From Bacteroidales bacterium (lineage in GTDB: Bacteria > Bacteroidota > Bacteroidia > Bacteroidales > PUMT01): a stretch of 58,196 nucleotides of DNA. The DNA lies in the NCBI GenBank assembly GCA_007133565.1, contig SLMM01000139.1:1-58196 (forward strand), read 5' to 3'. This document shows, piece by piece, positions 19,656 through 29,800 of the stretch (position 1 is the first letter of the stretch; the number at the start of each line of letters is the position of its first letter). The translations under genes and the position numbers were made by a program. Below the pieces are notes generated by a model that searched no databases, had not been told where the DNA came from, and saw nothing but the letters and a program-made list of their open reading frames with translations.

Positions 19656-20909
19656 TTATCTCTTTTTTGATTTGTTTTTTGCCCGGTAAAACAATACCGA
19701 TGCATTATCCGGCCTGAACAGCAGAATTGCCGTCCGTCTGATATCTTCTGTTTCTGTTTTCCTGTAAAGGGTTAATTCTTTGTTAAGGTATCCGGCATCA
19801 CCAAGAAGTTCGTAATATGCAAGGTCGGTTGCTTTATGCAAAATGTCTGTATGGGTATATTGCCTGGTTGCTTCAAGCTTGTTTTTTACCTTTTCCAATT
19901 CTTCATTTCTTGGGGGACTGGAAATGAAATTATCTATCTCACTGATTATGGCATTATATGCTTTTTCGGCCTCAACACCTTCTGAAACCCTCCCCTTTAC
20001 TACAAAAAGGCCTGGATCCCTGTCCCCGGTAATAAATGCATTGATAATTCCGAACAGCTTCTTTTCCATAACAAGATTCCGGTAAAGCCTTGCCGACTTA
20101 CCACCGGCAAGCAGGTCTGAGATCAGGTCGGTTGCATGATACTCTTTGGCATTTCTCCCGCACATACGGTAAGCTATTATTATCATGTCATAAGGTACGT
20201 CGCGGGTTACTTCCATCTTCCTTATTCCTGCCTGTGGAGGTTCTTCGGGAATTGAGCGGATCAGGGACTTTCTTTTTTTAACATGACCGAACCATTTTTC
20301 GGCCAGGTCCAGGCAGTAATCCTCATCCAGGGAAGATGAAACTGAAAGGATAGCGTTAGAGGGGCAGTAGTGTTCGTTGTAGAATTCCCTGATCTCATCC
20401 ACTGTGATATTCATGATATGAGAAATATCACTGCCTATTACCGGCCACTTGTATGGATGTATATTATATGCCATGGGCCTCATAATCATCCATATATCTC
20501 CATAAGGCTGATTTAGGTACCTTTGCTTGTACTCCTCTGCTACAACCTGTTTCTGTATTTCCAGTTTCTCAGCGGAAAAATCAAGCCCCGGCATCCGGTC
20601 AGATTCAAGCCACATACCTGTTTCTATATTTGCCGAAGGCAGGGTAATGTAATAGTTTGTTATATCATTGCTGGTAAAAGCGTTATTTTCTCCCCCCGCA
20701 TTCTGCACTTCAATGTCATATGAAGGTATGCTGATTGACCCCCCGAACATGAGGTGCTCAAGAAGATGTGCCGTTCCTGTCCTGTCCGGCCGGTCGTCTC
20801 GTGAGCCGATGTCATAGAGAATGTTTACAGCAGACATGGGCGTCGATTTATCTTTGTGGGCGATAACTTTAAGCCCGTTGTCAAGAATTCTCCTTTTGAA
20901 TCCTGTCAT
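19656..20909 (-). CDS. M16 family zinc metallopeptidase, catalytic type
   Basis: GTAHLLEHLMFGGS (HxxEH), GGENNAFTSNDITNYYITLPS, EIQKQVVAEEYKQR. Confidence 0.93.
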   Translation of the reverse strand: MTGFKRRILDNGLKVIAHKDKSTPMSAVNILYDIGSRDDRPDRTGTAHLLEHLMFGGSISIPSYDIEVQNAGGENNAFTSNDITNYYITLPSANIETGMWLESDRMPGLDFSAEKLEIQKQVVAEEYKQRYLNQPYGDIWMIMRPMAYNIHPYKWPVIGSDISHIMNITVDEIREFYNEHYCPSNAILSVSSSLDEDYCLDLAEKWFGHVKKRKSLIRSIPEEPPQAGIRKMEVTRDVPYDMIIIAYRMCGRNAKEYHATDLISDLLAGGKSARLYRNLVMEKKLFGIINAFITGDRDPGLFVVKGRVSEGVEAEKAYNAIISEIDNFISSPPRNEELEKVKNKLEATRQYTHTDILHKATDLAYYELLGDAGYLNKELTLYRKTETEDIRRTAILLFRPDNASVLFYRAKNKSKKR

Positions 20910-21064
20910 CTTTTTTACTGTATTGATATTAAAAGGCCTTTTTCACGAACAGTAAAAATAGTCAGAATTATTTACTTAGTTTAGCTGACTGCAAGTCTGC
21001 AAAATACCTGCACCAGCAGGAATTTTTTGGTGGCCATTACAATGGGTGACAGGAATATAAAATG

Positions 21065-21072
21065 TATTTTTG
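21065..21072 (+). promoter_or_regulatory. Possible -7 element for the CLC gene
   Basis: TATTTTTG matches TAnnTTTG immediately upstream of ATG 21079; no clean -33. Confidence 0.25.
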
Positions 21073-21078
21073 CGCTAT

Positions 21079-22854
21079 ATGGAGAGAAAAACTGCAAAAT
21101 CGGGTATTCTTATCTGGGTAATCAGAAATCTCAGGCATCGCCAACTGCTATTGATACTCAGCCTTATAATAGGTGTGGTTAGCGGACTTGCGGCTGTATT
21201 ACTCAAGAATACCGTATTCTATACAAATGAGTTCCTGACCGGACGGCTGGCACCGCAGACAGGTAATCTTATATACCTTGCTTTCCCGGCTTTCGGGATT
21301 TTTGTTACAGTTCTGTTTGCACGATATGTGATAAAGGATAATATTTCACATGGTGTAACAAAAGTGCTGCATGCAATATCAAGAAAAGATTCTGTGCTGG
21401 CACCCCATAATTCTTATTCTTCAATGGTTGGCAGTACATTAACCGTAGGGTTTGGAGGGTCGGTCGGACTGGAGGCGCCGATTGTGCTTACAGGTGCCTC
21501 TATTGGTTCAAACCTGGGAAGGTTTCTTAACCTTAACTACAAAACTATCACCTTGTTGATAGCGTGCGGAGCAACTGGCGCAATTGCAGGCATCTTCAAG
21601 TCGCCGATCGCCGCAATGATCTTCAGCCTGGAAGTTCTTATGCTCGACCTGACAATGTGGTCTATTATTCCACTGCTGATATCCGCTGTTACGGCTGCAA
21701 CATTGGCCACCCTGCTGCTTGGTCAGGGTGCGGTGTTCTATTTTACCCTCTATGATCCATTTCTTACTGAGAATATTCCATGGTACATACTGCTTGGCAT
21801 TATCACAGGGCTTGTATCATATTATTTCACCTGGGGGTCGATGAGGATTGAATCAAGGCTGGCGAAGGTCAGTAGTCCCTATCACAGGCTGTTTTACGGA
21901 GCCGCAATACTTGGCATACTGATTTTTCTTTTCCCCCCGCTTTATGGTGAGGGATACAGTACATTGCGGGCGCTTCTTGGCGGTGATGCGGGCGAAATAG
22001 CTGCAGGCAGCCTTATAGACGGCTTTCGCAACAATTATTATGTCTTTCTGGGATTCCTTTTGCTGATACTTGTATTCAAGGTTGTTGCAATGGCAGTCAC
22101 AACCGGGAGCGGGGGCGTCGGAGGTATTTTTGCCCCTTCTCTGTATATGGGAGGTGTAACCGGTTTTATTGGAGCGAGTCTTATAAATAACTTTACCTTC
22201 ATCAATGTCTCAGAACGCAATTTTGCCCTTGTTGGTATGGCAGGTCTTATGGCCGGGGTTATGCATGCACCGTTAACGGCAATATTTTTAATTGCCGAGA
22301 TAACCGGCGGATATGAGCTCTTTATACCCCTGATAATAACTGCAACCATTTCTTATCTTACCATCATGTATTTTGAACCGCACTCAATTTATACAAAACG
22401 GCTGGCAGCCAGAGGAGAACTGATAACCCACCATAAAGACAAGGCAGTGCTTACCCTGATGAAAATGGGTCCTGTAATTGAAACTGACCTGAAAACAGTG
22501 CATCCGCAAGCAAGCCTTGGAGATCTGGTTAAAACTATTTCAAAATCAAGCCGCAATATTTTCCCGGTAACTGACGAAGAGAATAACCTGCTCGGGATTG
22601 TACTGCTGAACAATATCAGGGATATTATTTTCAAACCTGTACAATATGACAAGATAAAGGTGCAGGATATAATGGATATACCTCCGGAAACCGTTTCCCA
22701 GGATGAAAATATGGAATCTGTGATGAGTAAGTTTGAAGAATCAGATGCCTGGAACCTTCCGGTCACCCATAATGGAAAATATGTCGGATTTATATCAAAA
22801 TCCAAGATTTTTTCAGCCTACAGGAAGATTCTTCTCCAATTTTCATCAGAATAA
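21079..22854 (+). CDS. CLC-family chloride channel with C-terminal CBS pair
   Basis: GFGGSVGLEAPIVLTGASIGSNLGR, GSGGVGGIFAPSLYMGGVTGFIGA; CBS-type C-terminus. ORF track begins at an upstream TTG; ATG is at 21079. Confidence 0.92.
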   Translation: MERKTAKSGILIWVIRNLRHRQLLLILSLIIGVVSGLAAVLLKNTVFYTNEFLTGRLAPQTGNLIYLAFPAFGIFVTVLFARYVIKDNISHGVTKVLHAISRKDSVLAPHNSYSSMVGSTLTVGFGGSVGLEAPIVLTGASIGSNLGRFLNLNYKTITLLIACGATGAIAGIFKSPIAAMIFSLEVLMLDLTMWSIIPLLISAVTAATLATLLLGQGAVFYFTLYDPFLTENIPWYILLGIITGLVSYYFTWGSMRIESRLAKVSSPYHRLFYGAAILGILIFLFPPLYGEGYSTLRALLGGDAGEIAAGSLIDGFRNNYYVFLGFLLLILVFKVVAMAVTTGSGGVGGIFAPSLYMGGVTGFIGASLINNFTFINVSERNFALVGMAGLMAGVMHAPLTAIFLIAEITGGYELFIPLIITATISYLTIMYFEPHSIYTKRLAARGELITHHKDKAVLTLMKMGPVIETDLKTVHPQASLGDLVKTISKSSRNIFPVTDEENNLLGIVLLNNIRDIIFKPVQYDKIKVQDIMDIPPETVSQDENMESVMSKFEESDAWNLPVTHNGKYVGFISKSKIFSAYRKILLQFSSE

Positions 22855-22886
22855 TCTTCAGGGTTAAAAAAAATGGCTATATTTGA

Positions 22887-22903
22887 TTTGGTTGCTAACC
22901 AAA
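22887..22903. promoter_or_regulatory. Perfect inverted repeat just downstream of a -7-like element, before response regulator
   Basis: TTTGGTT-GCT-AACCAAA; TATATTTG at 22878-22885. Confidence 0.4.
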
Positions 22904-22916
22904 CACAATTTACAGG

Positions 22917-23297
22917 ATGGATGAAGATTACTCTGGAAAACAGGTGTTTGTTGTAGATGATGACCTGCCAAGTTACCAGTTGATTGAAGAGCTCCTGTCC
23001 GGCAAAAGGATTTCACTTATGCATTTCACAAACGGCACCGATCTGCTGGCTGAATTTGGACGTGGTAATAAGCCCGATCTCATCATTATGGATATTCAGC
23101 TTCCCGGTGCTGACGGCTTGCAGCTCACCCGGAAGGTCAAATCGATGGATAAATCCATACCCATTGTTGCATATACATCATATGCCATGACGGGGGACAG
23201 GGAACGGTGCCTGGAATCAGGCTGTGATGAATATGTTTCAAAACCGATAGACCTTGACCGGTTCGTTGAAATCGTTATTCGCTATCTGAAAGACTGA
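22917..23297 (+). CDS. Stand-alone response regulator receiver protein
   Basis: [70 protein letters not shown]; no output domain. Confidence 0.93.
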   Translation: MDEDYSGKQVFVVDDDLPSYQLIEELLSGKRISLMHFTNGTDLLAEFGRGNKPDLIIMDIQLPGADGLQLTRKVKSMDKSIPIVAYTSYAMTGDRERCLESGCDEYVSKPIDLDRFVEIVIRYLKD

Positions 23298-23401
23298 TTC
23301 CGGTATTGAGTTTTTGTTTCTGTTTCCTTGGATTATTTCTTTGCCTGATTACGGGCAAAAAATTGTTATTTTCGCATCTGAGAAAACTAAATTCAAAATC
23401 A

Positions 23402-24685
23402 ATGCAAAGAGATACCGCTATATTCGATCTGATAGGCAAAGAAGACAGAAGACAGATGGAAGGCATAGAACTGATTGCCTCCGAAAACTTCGTAAGCAGC
23501 CAGGTTATGGAGGCTATGGGCTCCTGCCTTACAAACAAGTATGCCGAAGGATATCCCGGAAAACGTTATTATGGTGGCTGCCAGTTTATTGATGAAGTTG
23601 AGACCCTGGCAATAGAACGGGTTAAAGAACTTTTTAACGCTGAATATGCCAATGTGCAACCACACTCAGGGGCACAGGCAAATGCAGCAGTTATGCTGGC
23701 TGTCCTGAAACCGGGTGATGTTTTTCTGGGACTCGACCTCTCGCATGGAGGGCACCTTACACACGGTTCCTTTGTAAATTATTCGGGTATACTCTACCGG
23801 CCTGTAGCGTATGAGGTGACCCGGGAAAACGGTGTGGTTGATTATGAGATGATGGGGCGGCTTGCTGAAAAGGAAAAACCAAGGCTTATCATAGCTGGTG
23901 CCTCAGCGTATTCGAGGGACTGGGATTACAGGAGGATGCGGGAGATAGCCGACAGGGCAGGGGCCCTGCTTATGGCAGATATTGCCCATCCTGCTGGTTT
24001 TATTGCCACAGGCATGTTGAACCATCCGTTCCCCTGGTGTCACATAGTTACCTCTACAACGCACAAGACCCTTCGTGGTCCGCGCGGGGGAATTATTCTT
24101 ATGGGAAGTGATTTTGAAAACCCTTGGGGACTGAAAACGCCAAAAGGCGCTGCGAAAATGATGTCTCAGATCCTTGATTCGGCCGTTTTTCCCGGTACCC
24201 AGGGAGGACCACTCGAACATGTAATTGCGGCCAAAGCTGTTGCATTTGAAGAGGCATTGTCGGAAGGATACAGGAAATATATGAAACAGGTAAGGGACAA
24301 CGCAAAGGTGATGGCTCAGGAATTCATCGGCCATGGCTACAAGGTAATATCAGGTGGCACTGACAACCATTCAATGCTTATTGACCTTCGCACAAAGGTG
24401 CCCGATCTTTCAGGAAAGGTTGTTGAGAACACCCTCGTGAAGGCTGACATAACCATAAACAAAAATATGGTGCCATTTGATGACCGTTCGCCGTTTCAGA
24501 CTTCCGGAATAAGGGTTGGGACACCGGCAATAACCACCAGAGGTATGAAAGAAATTGATATGAAAGAGGTTGTAGGCCTTATCAATGAGGTTATAATGAA
24601 CATATCTGATGATAAAGTTATTGCCTTGGTAAAACAGAAAGTTAATGACATGATGGCAAAATTCCCCAAGTTTACCTGGGATTGA
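23402..24685 (+). CDS. glyA: Serine hydroxymethyltransferase
   Basis: [59 protein letters not shown]; start taken at MQRDTAIF. Confidence 0.97.
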   Translation: MQRDTAIFDLIGKEDRRQMEGIELIASENFVSSQVMEAMGSCLTNKYAEGYPGKRYYGGCQFIDEVETLAIERVKELFNAEYANVQPHSGAQANAAVMLAVLKPGDVFLGLDLSHGGHLTHGSFVNYSGILYRPVAYEVTRENGVVDYEMMGRLAEKEKPRLIIAGASAYSRDWDYRRMREIADRAGALLMADIAHPAGFIATGMLNHPFPWCHIVTSTTHKTLRGPRGGIILMGSDFENPWGLKTPKGAAKMMSQILDSAVFPGTQGGPLEHVIAAKAVAFEEALSEGYRKYMKQVRDNAKVMAQEFIGHGYKVISGGTDNHSMLIDLRTKVPDLSGKVVENTLVKADITINKNMVPFDDRSPFQTSGIRVGTPAITTRGMKEIDMKEVVGLINEVIMNISDDKVIALVKQKVNDMMAKFPKFTWD

Positions 24686-24780
24686 TTTCAGGGCATCATC
24701 ACTGTTTAATAAGCCCGCCTTTAATTCAGGCCTGACGGGTCTCTATCACGGAACCTTTTGTGCATGAATTGAAAGAAAAG

Positions 24781-25608
24781 CTACTGAAGCCGGAAATGGT
24801 AAGTTATTGTTCCTCTCTGGAAAGCGGGGGCATCAGATCGCACGTTAAACCGTGCTCTTTCAGCTGCCCTTCTTGCTGTATTAAGCAGGTATTCATTAAG
24901 TGTAGTAGATCCCCTGACTCCAGGCATGGCACTGGTCACTTCACCGTTTCGGTTTACTGTTACCTCAACAACAACAATGCCTTCAACCTGGTAATTGTAA
25001 TCCGGCAATGGCAGGGACAGCGCTGATCTTCCAGAAAGGCTGAATGAAATGCCATCAGGGCTTCCTGTATCGCCACCTTCTCTGTGTGTTGATGCCGGAT
25101 CGCCTGTTTCTCTTCCCTGATTTCCCTGTCCCTCAGTAACTCCCTCACTTGTACCGGTATCTCCGGTAGCAGTCCTTCCCGGGAAAAGAGCATTGGGGTT
25201 CGGCACTCTTTCCGGTACCTCCTCGGCAATCTCTTCAGGTGTTTCCCTTTCTGCTGGCGACGGCTCCGGGTCACTTGGCTGCGTAACTGGTTCAGGTTGC
25301 CTTTGCTCTTCGGGCTGAGGCACAGGTATGGCAGGTGATTCTTCAAAATCCTGGGTAATTATCTCCTCTTCAGCCTCTGGCTGGGTTACCGGAGGACGAG
25401 CAGAGGACGGTGGCACTGCTCTTTCTCTTTCGGGCTGTGCCACTCCAAATCCCTCATCGTCAGTACCGAAATTAATAATAATGCCCTCTTCACCGGGAAG
25501 CGGAAGCGGAGTGGAGAAACCCAGAAAAAGTATGATAAGGGTCACTACCACATGAAAAACAGTGGTTCCTATTATACCTTTTTTATTTTTCTCAAACAGT
25601 TCAAGCAT
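24781..25608 (-). CDS. TonB-family energy transducer
   Basis: N-terminal TM, Pro/Glu-rich linker, C-terminal TonB-like domain (VEGIVVVEVTVNRNGEVTSAMPGVRGST...ARRAAERARF). Confidence 0.85.
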   Translation of the reverse strand: MLELFEKNKKGIIGTTVFHVVVTLIILFLGFSTPLPLPGEEGIIINFGTDDEGFGVAQPERERAVPPSSARPPVTQPEAEEEIITQDFEESPAIPVPQPEEQRQPEPVTQPSDPEPSPAERETPEEIAEEVPERVPNPNALFPGRTATGDTGTSEGVTEGQGNQGRETGDPASTHREGGDTGSPDGISFSLSGRSALSLPLPDYNYQVEGIVVVEVTVNRNGEVTSAMPGVRGSTTLNEYLLNTARRAAERARFNVRSDAPAFQRGTITYHFRLQ

Positions 25609-25609
25609 C

Positions 25610-26002
25610 TCACCTGGCGCTTGTTGCTAATATTAATCTGTACCTGTTGTCTTTTGCAATATTCATAACCCTGACAACCTGCTCCATAGGAACACTTCTT
25701 TCCACATGGAGAGAGATAGTCGGTTCTGCTTCCCCTGCGAGTCTTTCCTGCAAAACCCGTTCCAAATCTGCAATATCTACCGGTGTAGTCTCAACATAAT
25801 ATTCATAGTTTCTCGTTATCGACACCGTGGTAATAGGATTGGCCATTGTCTGATGCACGCTTTGCGGCAATAAAAGCTTCAGGGCGTTGGGAGCTATAAG
25901 CGTTGAAGTGATCATAAAAAATATGAGCAACAGGAATACGATATCTGTCATTCCCGACATACTGAAACCTGCCTGAATTTTATTTCTGCTTCTCAATGGC
26001 AT
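25610..26002 (-). CDS. ExbD/TolR-family biopolymer transport protein
   Basis: FSMSGMTDIVFLLLIFFMITSTLIAPNALKLLLPQS. Confidence 0.92.
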   Translation of the reverse strand: MPLRSRNKIQAGFSMSGMTDIVFLLLIFFMITSTLIAPNALKLLLPQSVHQTMANPITTVSITRNYEYYVETTPVDIADLERVLQERLAGEAEPTISLHVERSVPMEQVVRVMNIAKDNRYRLILATSAR

Positions 26003-26062
26003 TTTTACTGTAATTAATTTGTTTATAAAACTGTATTAGCAAACTCTCTGCCACTTTCAGGA

Positions 26063-26764
26063 TTACTTTACCGGCTCATTGAGCAGATCCATAAACTCGG
26101 TAGTATTTGCTTCAAGCCGGAATACTACCTTCTCTACCTTTGCCACAAGTGCATTATAGGCAAGGAATGCGATAATTCCCACCATAAGTCCGGCCATTGT
26201 TGTTATCATCGCTGTATATATGCCGCTTGACAGTAACCCTACATCTATATTCGCACCCGCGGTTGACATATCGTAAAATGCACGTATCATGCCCATGACT
26301 GTCCCCAGGAACCCGATCATGGGAGCTGCCCCTGCAACCGTAGCCAAAAAGGGCAACCCCTTTTCAAGTTTATATATCTCAAGTTTACCCACGTTTTCCA
26401 CAGCAGCATTAATATCATTGAGGGGCCGGCCGATTCGGCTTATGCCTTTTTCAATCATCTTGGCAACAGGGTTGTCGGTCGACTGGCAGAGGGTTATTGC
26501 AGAGTCAATCTTGTCATCGTGAATATAATCCTTGATCTTGTTCATGAAGTTCAGATCGACCTTTTCAGCCTTCTTTATTGCAAAATATCGCTCAACGAAT
26601 ATGTAAACTGCTATGATCGATAATACTACAATAGGTATCATGACCCATCCGCCCTTGAAAGCCAGTTCCCAGTATGACATTGTAAGTTCTCCCTGCTCCG
26701 CTAAAGGTTCCAGGTCATTAAGATTCTCCGAAAGGGTGATCTGCAAAAGAAATAAATTGTTCAT
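26063..26764 (-). CDS. MotA/TolQ/ExbB proton channel family protein
   Basis: GLPFLATVAGAAPMIGFLGTVMGMIRAFYDMS...SGIYTAMITTMAGLMVGIIAFLAYN. Confidence 0.94.
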   Translation of the reverse strand: MNNLFLLQITLSENLNDLEPLAEQGELTMSYWELAFKGGWVMIPIVVLSIIAVYIFVERYFAIKKAEKVDLNFMNKIKDYIHDDKIDSAITLCQSTDNPVAKMIEKGISRIGRPLNDINAAVENVGKLEIYKLEKGLPFLATVAGAAPMIGFLGTVMGMIRAFYDMSTAGANIDVGLLSSGIYTAMITTMAGLMVGIIAFLAYNALVAKVEKVVFRLEANTTEFMDLLNEPVK

Positions 26765-26808
26765 GTTGATCCGGTTGGTTAATTTTTCAGTTACAAGGAA
26801 TAATTTGC

Positions 26809-26840
26809 CAAAAATACATCAATCATTCGATCCAAGCAAA
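26809..26840 (-). promoter_or_regulatory. Predicted Bacteroidetes promoter for exbB-exbD-tonB
   Basis: Minus strand TTTG (26840-26837), 20 nt spacer, TATTTTTG (26816-26809). Confidence 0.55.
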
Positions 26841-26861
26841 TAGTACTGACCAAATTTAGGG

Positions 26862-29800
26862 TCAGGGCGCCTGAACTTCATCTTCTCTTTTTGCCTCCGA
26901 AAAAACCATGTTCCAGTATCGTCTCATGAGTTCGTCAAAACTGTCAAAGTCTTCTCTGTAAAACAACCCTATACCCTGAGTATATGGGGAAAGATGTGTC
27001 CTGATCAGGTTGTCGTTTGCCCTGGTAAAAGCCTTGAGTCTCAGTTTTCCGCTCCTGTTCAGTTTTATATCAACGTCAAAGTCTCCCACAATGTTGCTTG
27101 TATTCATCTGCCGCCCTCCAACATCAACATTGCCGTTGATTCTGATACGGTCATTGAACACCTGTGTAGAAAGTGCAAGCTCTAACTCGTCGGGAGTTAT
27201 CTCATCGCCGGGCCTCCAGTTAACTCCGAAATCGACATCCCTGCTCAACTGCGACAACCAGTTGCTCAGTTGGTTGGAAAAGAACTCACTTACTGTTGTA
27301 ATGCTCGCCTCCGTGGCGCTTAAGCCAAGGTTGGCGCCCATGCCGGTACCTGCCAGTTCTTCATCCAATATAAAGTTGTTGATTACCAGGAGAGCAAGAA
27401 ATTGCCTGTTCATCTTTTCCTCATCACTCAGTATTCCCTGGATATTCCTTCTGGTATCCGGATCGGCTGTTGGCAGGTCAATGTCAAAACTGATATCAGG
27501 CGTCATCAGGCTATTTCTCATTATTATCTGGCATTCTACAGGGATTCTTCTGGTATGAATTTCTGTGGCCCCGTATTGCGCCAGCAGGGGAGCCGGGGAG
27601 GTTCTGAGCCTGTATACCGCTTTAAGATCGATATTCGCATCGAACGGATCTCCGCTCCAGGTTATACGGCCGCCCCGCTCAATCTCAAAACGTTTGTTAA
27701 TTACATTCTGGAGGGTAAACAGGTAATCTCCCTGCTCTATTATATATTCACCGAACATGCTGAACTGCCCCAGTGTATTTATCTCCATCTTGAATGAACC
27801 GCTGCCCCTGCTGCGTATTATGTCGCCTATCTTAGAGTCGAAGATCAGCTGTATTTCAGCATCGGGAGTAACGTCAAGGTCAAAATTCAACCTGATACCC
27901 GAGAGGTCAACCTCGTAACTCTGTATTGCGGCAAATTCGTAGTGGCTGTCAGCATTATTACCGTTAACCGTGAAATTGAGAAAGTGCAGCTCGCCTATCT
28001 CGCTGCTTTTCTGAAGTGGTATGTGGAACTGGGTGTTGCGCTCTGTGCGGGCCGATATATTCATCATTATATTATCGGTCGGTCCGGTGATATGTACCAG
28101 TCCGCTGGTAAAAACACGACCATAGAAAAGCTCGTTGTCTCGCTCCATGGTGTTAAGGGCCATGAACCTGTCAGGGTAAAGATATATATTCAGGTTAAAA
28201 TCACTGAACCAGGTATTCGATACCTTTCCGTTAGCACGGCATGTGTTGTGGTTGGCATCGTAAACAGTCAGGTTGCTGAATACTATATCGTTGTTGATTA
28301 TTTCCACATCATGTGTAAAGTTGTAGCGGGTTTGGAGATAATCCACCATAAATGTGGTTTTCTGCAAAAAGACGTTCCCGTTGAACAGGGGTTGCCTGAG
28401 ACTCCCTTCAAGTTTCAGGTTTCCGCTGGCCATGCCTCTCAGATCGGCGAAAACCTCATCAAGGTATCCGTCAAAGGTTCGGAGGTTTATTTTTTCCAGG
28501 TCTATATCAAAATCCAGAAGATTGCCGTCAGGTACATATACTCCTTCTATGTTGATTATCCTGTCTTCATCCCGGTAGCTGTATGTATGAAGCGCTATGT
28601 TTCTGTCTCGGGGAATCCACTGGGTAATAATGCTCATGTTACCGAAATCCTGTAGGTTAATTGATAGATCACCTATATGGAGGTCGGTTTTGAAAACCGG
28701 GTTATCATAAATATCTGAAAGGCTTGCCTGGCCGTTTATGATACCCCCAAGATGGAAATTACCAGGTGTGGCTAACAGCTCAATGTTCCGAATATTCATG
28801 TTATGAAATTCCAGATGAAGGGAGTCTGATGGGTCGTGTGAAAGCTTTCCGTCTATCCTGAACTTCTGACCGGTCATTCCAAATATGAAATTGTCTACTG
28901 TGAGTGAGGAGGAATCGATTACTGCCCGGCTTCGCTCAATGCTCCAGAGTGTGTCGGCAATTACTATAGAAGAGGGCAGTATATCGATATTAAGCAGAGG
29001 AGATCTTCTATCAGGTGATTTAATGAACGTTGCCCCGGCAGATAATTCACCCTTGTACCTTATCTTTTCCTGGTTGTCCCATACTGCATATAAACTTGCT
29101 GAATCACTTACTATTCCTGATCTGATTTTGATGTTGTCGACTTCATAGCGGTTAGCCAGCAGAACACGGTCCATTGACGAATTGAAAGCGAAAAGTGTAT
29201 CACCGGAATTCGCATCAATACTGATATTTTTGAATATGTGCCTGTTAACCCTGACCTCATCTGATTGTGCTTGCAGGGAGGTATGGTAAGAAGCAGGGTT
29301 GAAGATTCCTTTCGCCCTGGTGCCAGGAGCGAATTGATATTCAGGAAAAAAGAAGGATGTGAATTCTTCAGTTTCCTTGAGATTCAGCTCGAAGGTGAAG
29401 TTGTTTCCCGGGGAGTCATTGATCATCATCCGGTCAGTCCCGTAAGCCGGGATATACTTGTTTACAAGATTGTTGAAGGAGGTTGCAATTGTTGCAAATT
29501 CATAGTTGCCTGACAGATGTGCGTCGGCCAGGTCGGAGTTGAGTATTATTTCCCTGGTTGCGCCGTTTCCTGTTGCATGCAGGTTCAGGTTTTCAATCCT
29601 GAGTGTGTGGTCGTCTCTGGTGAAAACGGCATTTATAAGGTCAATGCGGCCGTTGAGGTTATCAGGGCTGTTTCCGGAGAAAGAGGCTGTTGAAAAAAAT
29701 GAAATAACAGTGGCGGGCTCCTCTTTTTCCAGTTTGAGATTGTAGAGGTTGGCACCGGAGATATTTGCAGAAAAATCAAATTCCGGCATTTCGTCAGAAA

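Noticed and set aside
23306-23401. N-terminal extension of GlyA in the ORF track
   Set aside because: The extension [11 protein letters not shown]... is not part of SHMT; ATG at 23402 fits the family start.
26846-26865. CTGACC-CTAAATTT-GGTCAG hairpin at the tamB stop as a terminator
   Set aside because: Only a 6 bp stem and no following T tract in the minus direction; kept as a note only.
27942-28655. 237 aa + strand ORF inside tamB
   Set aside because: Long but antisense to TamB coding sequence, without signal, domain or promoter evidence.
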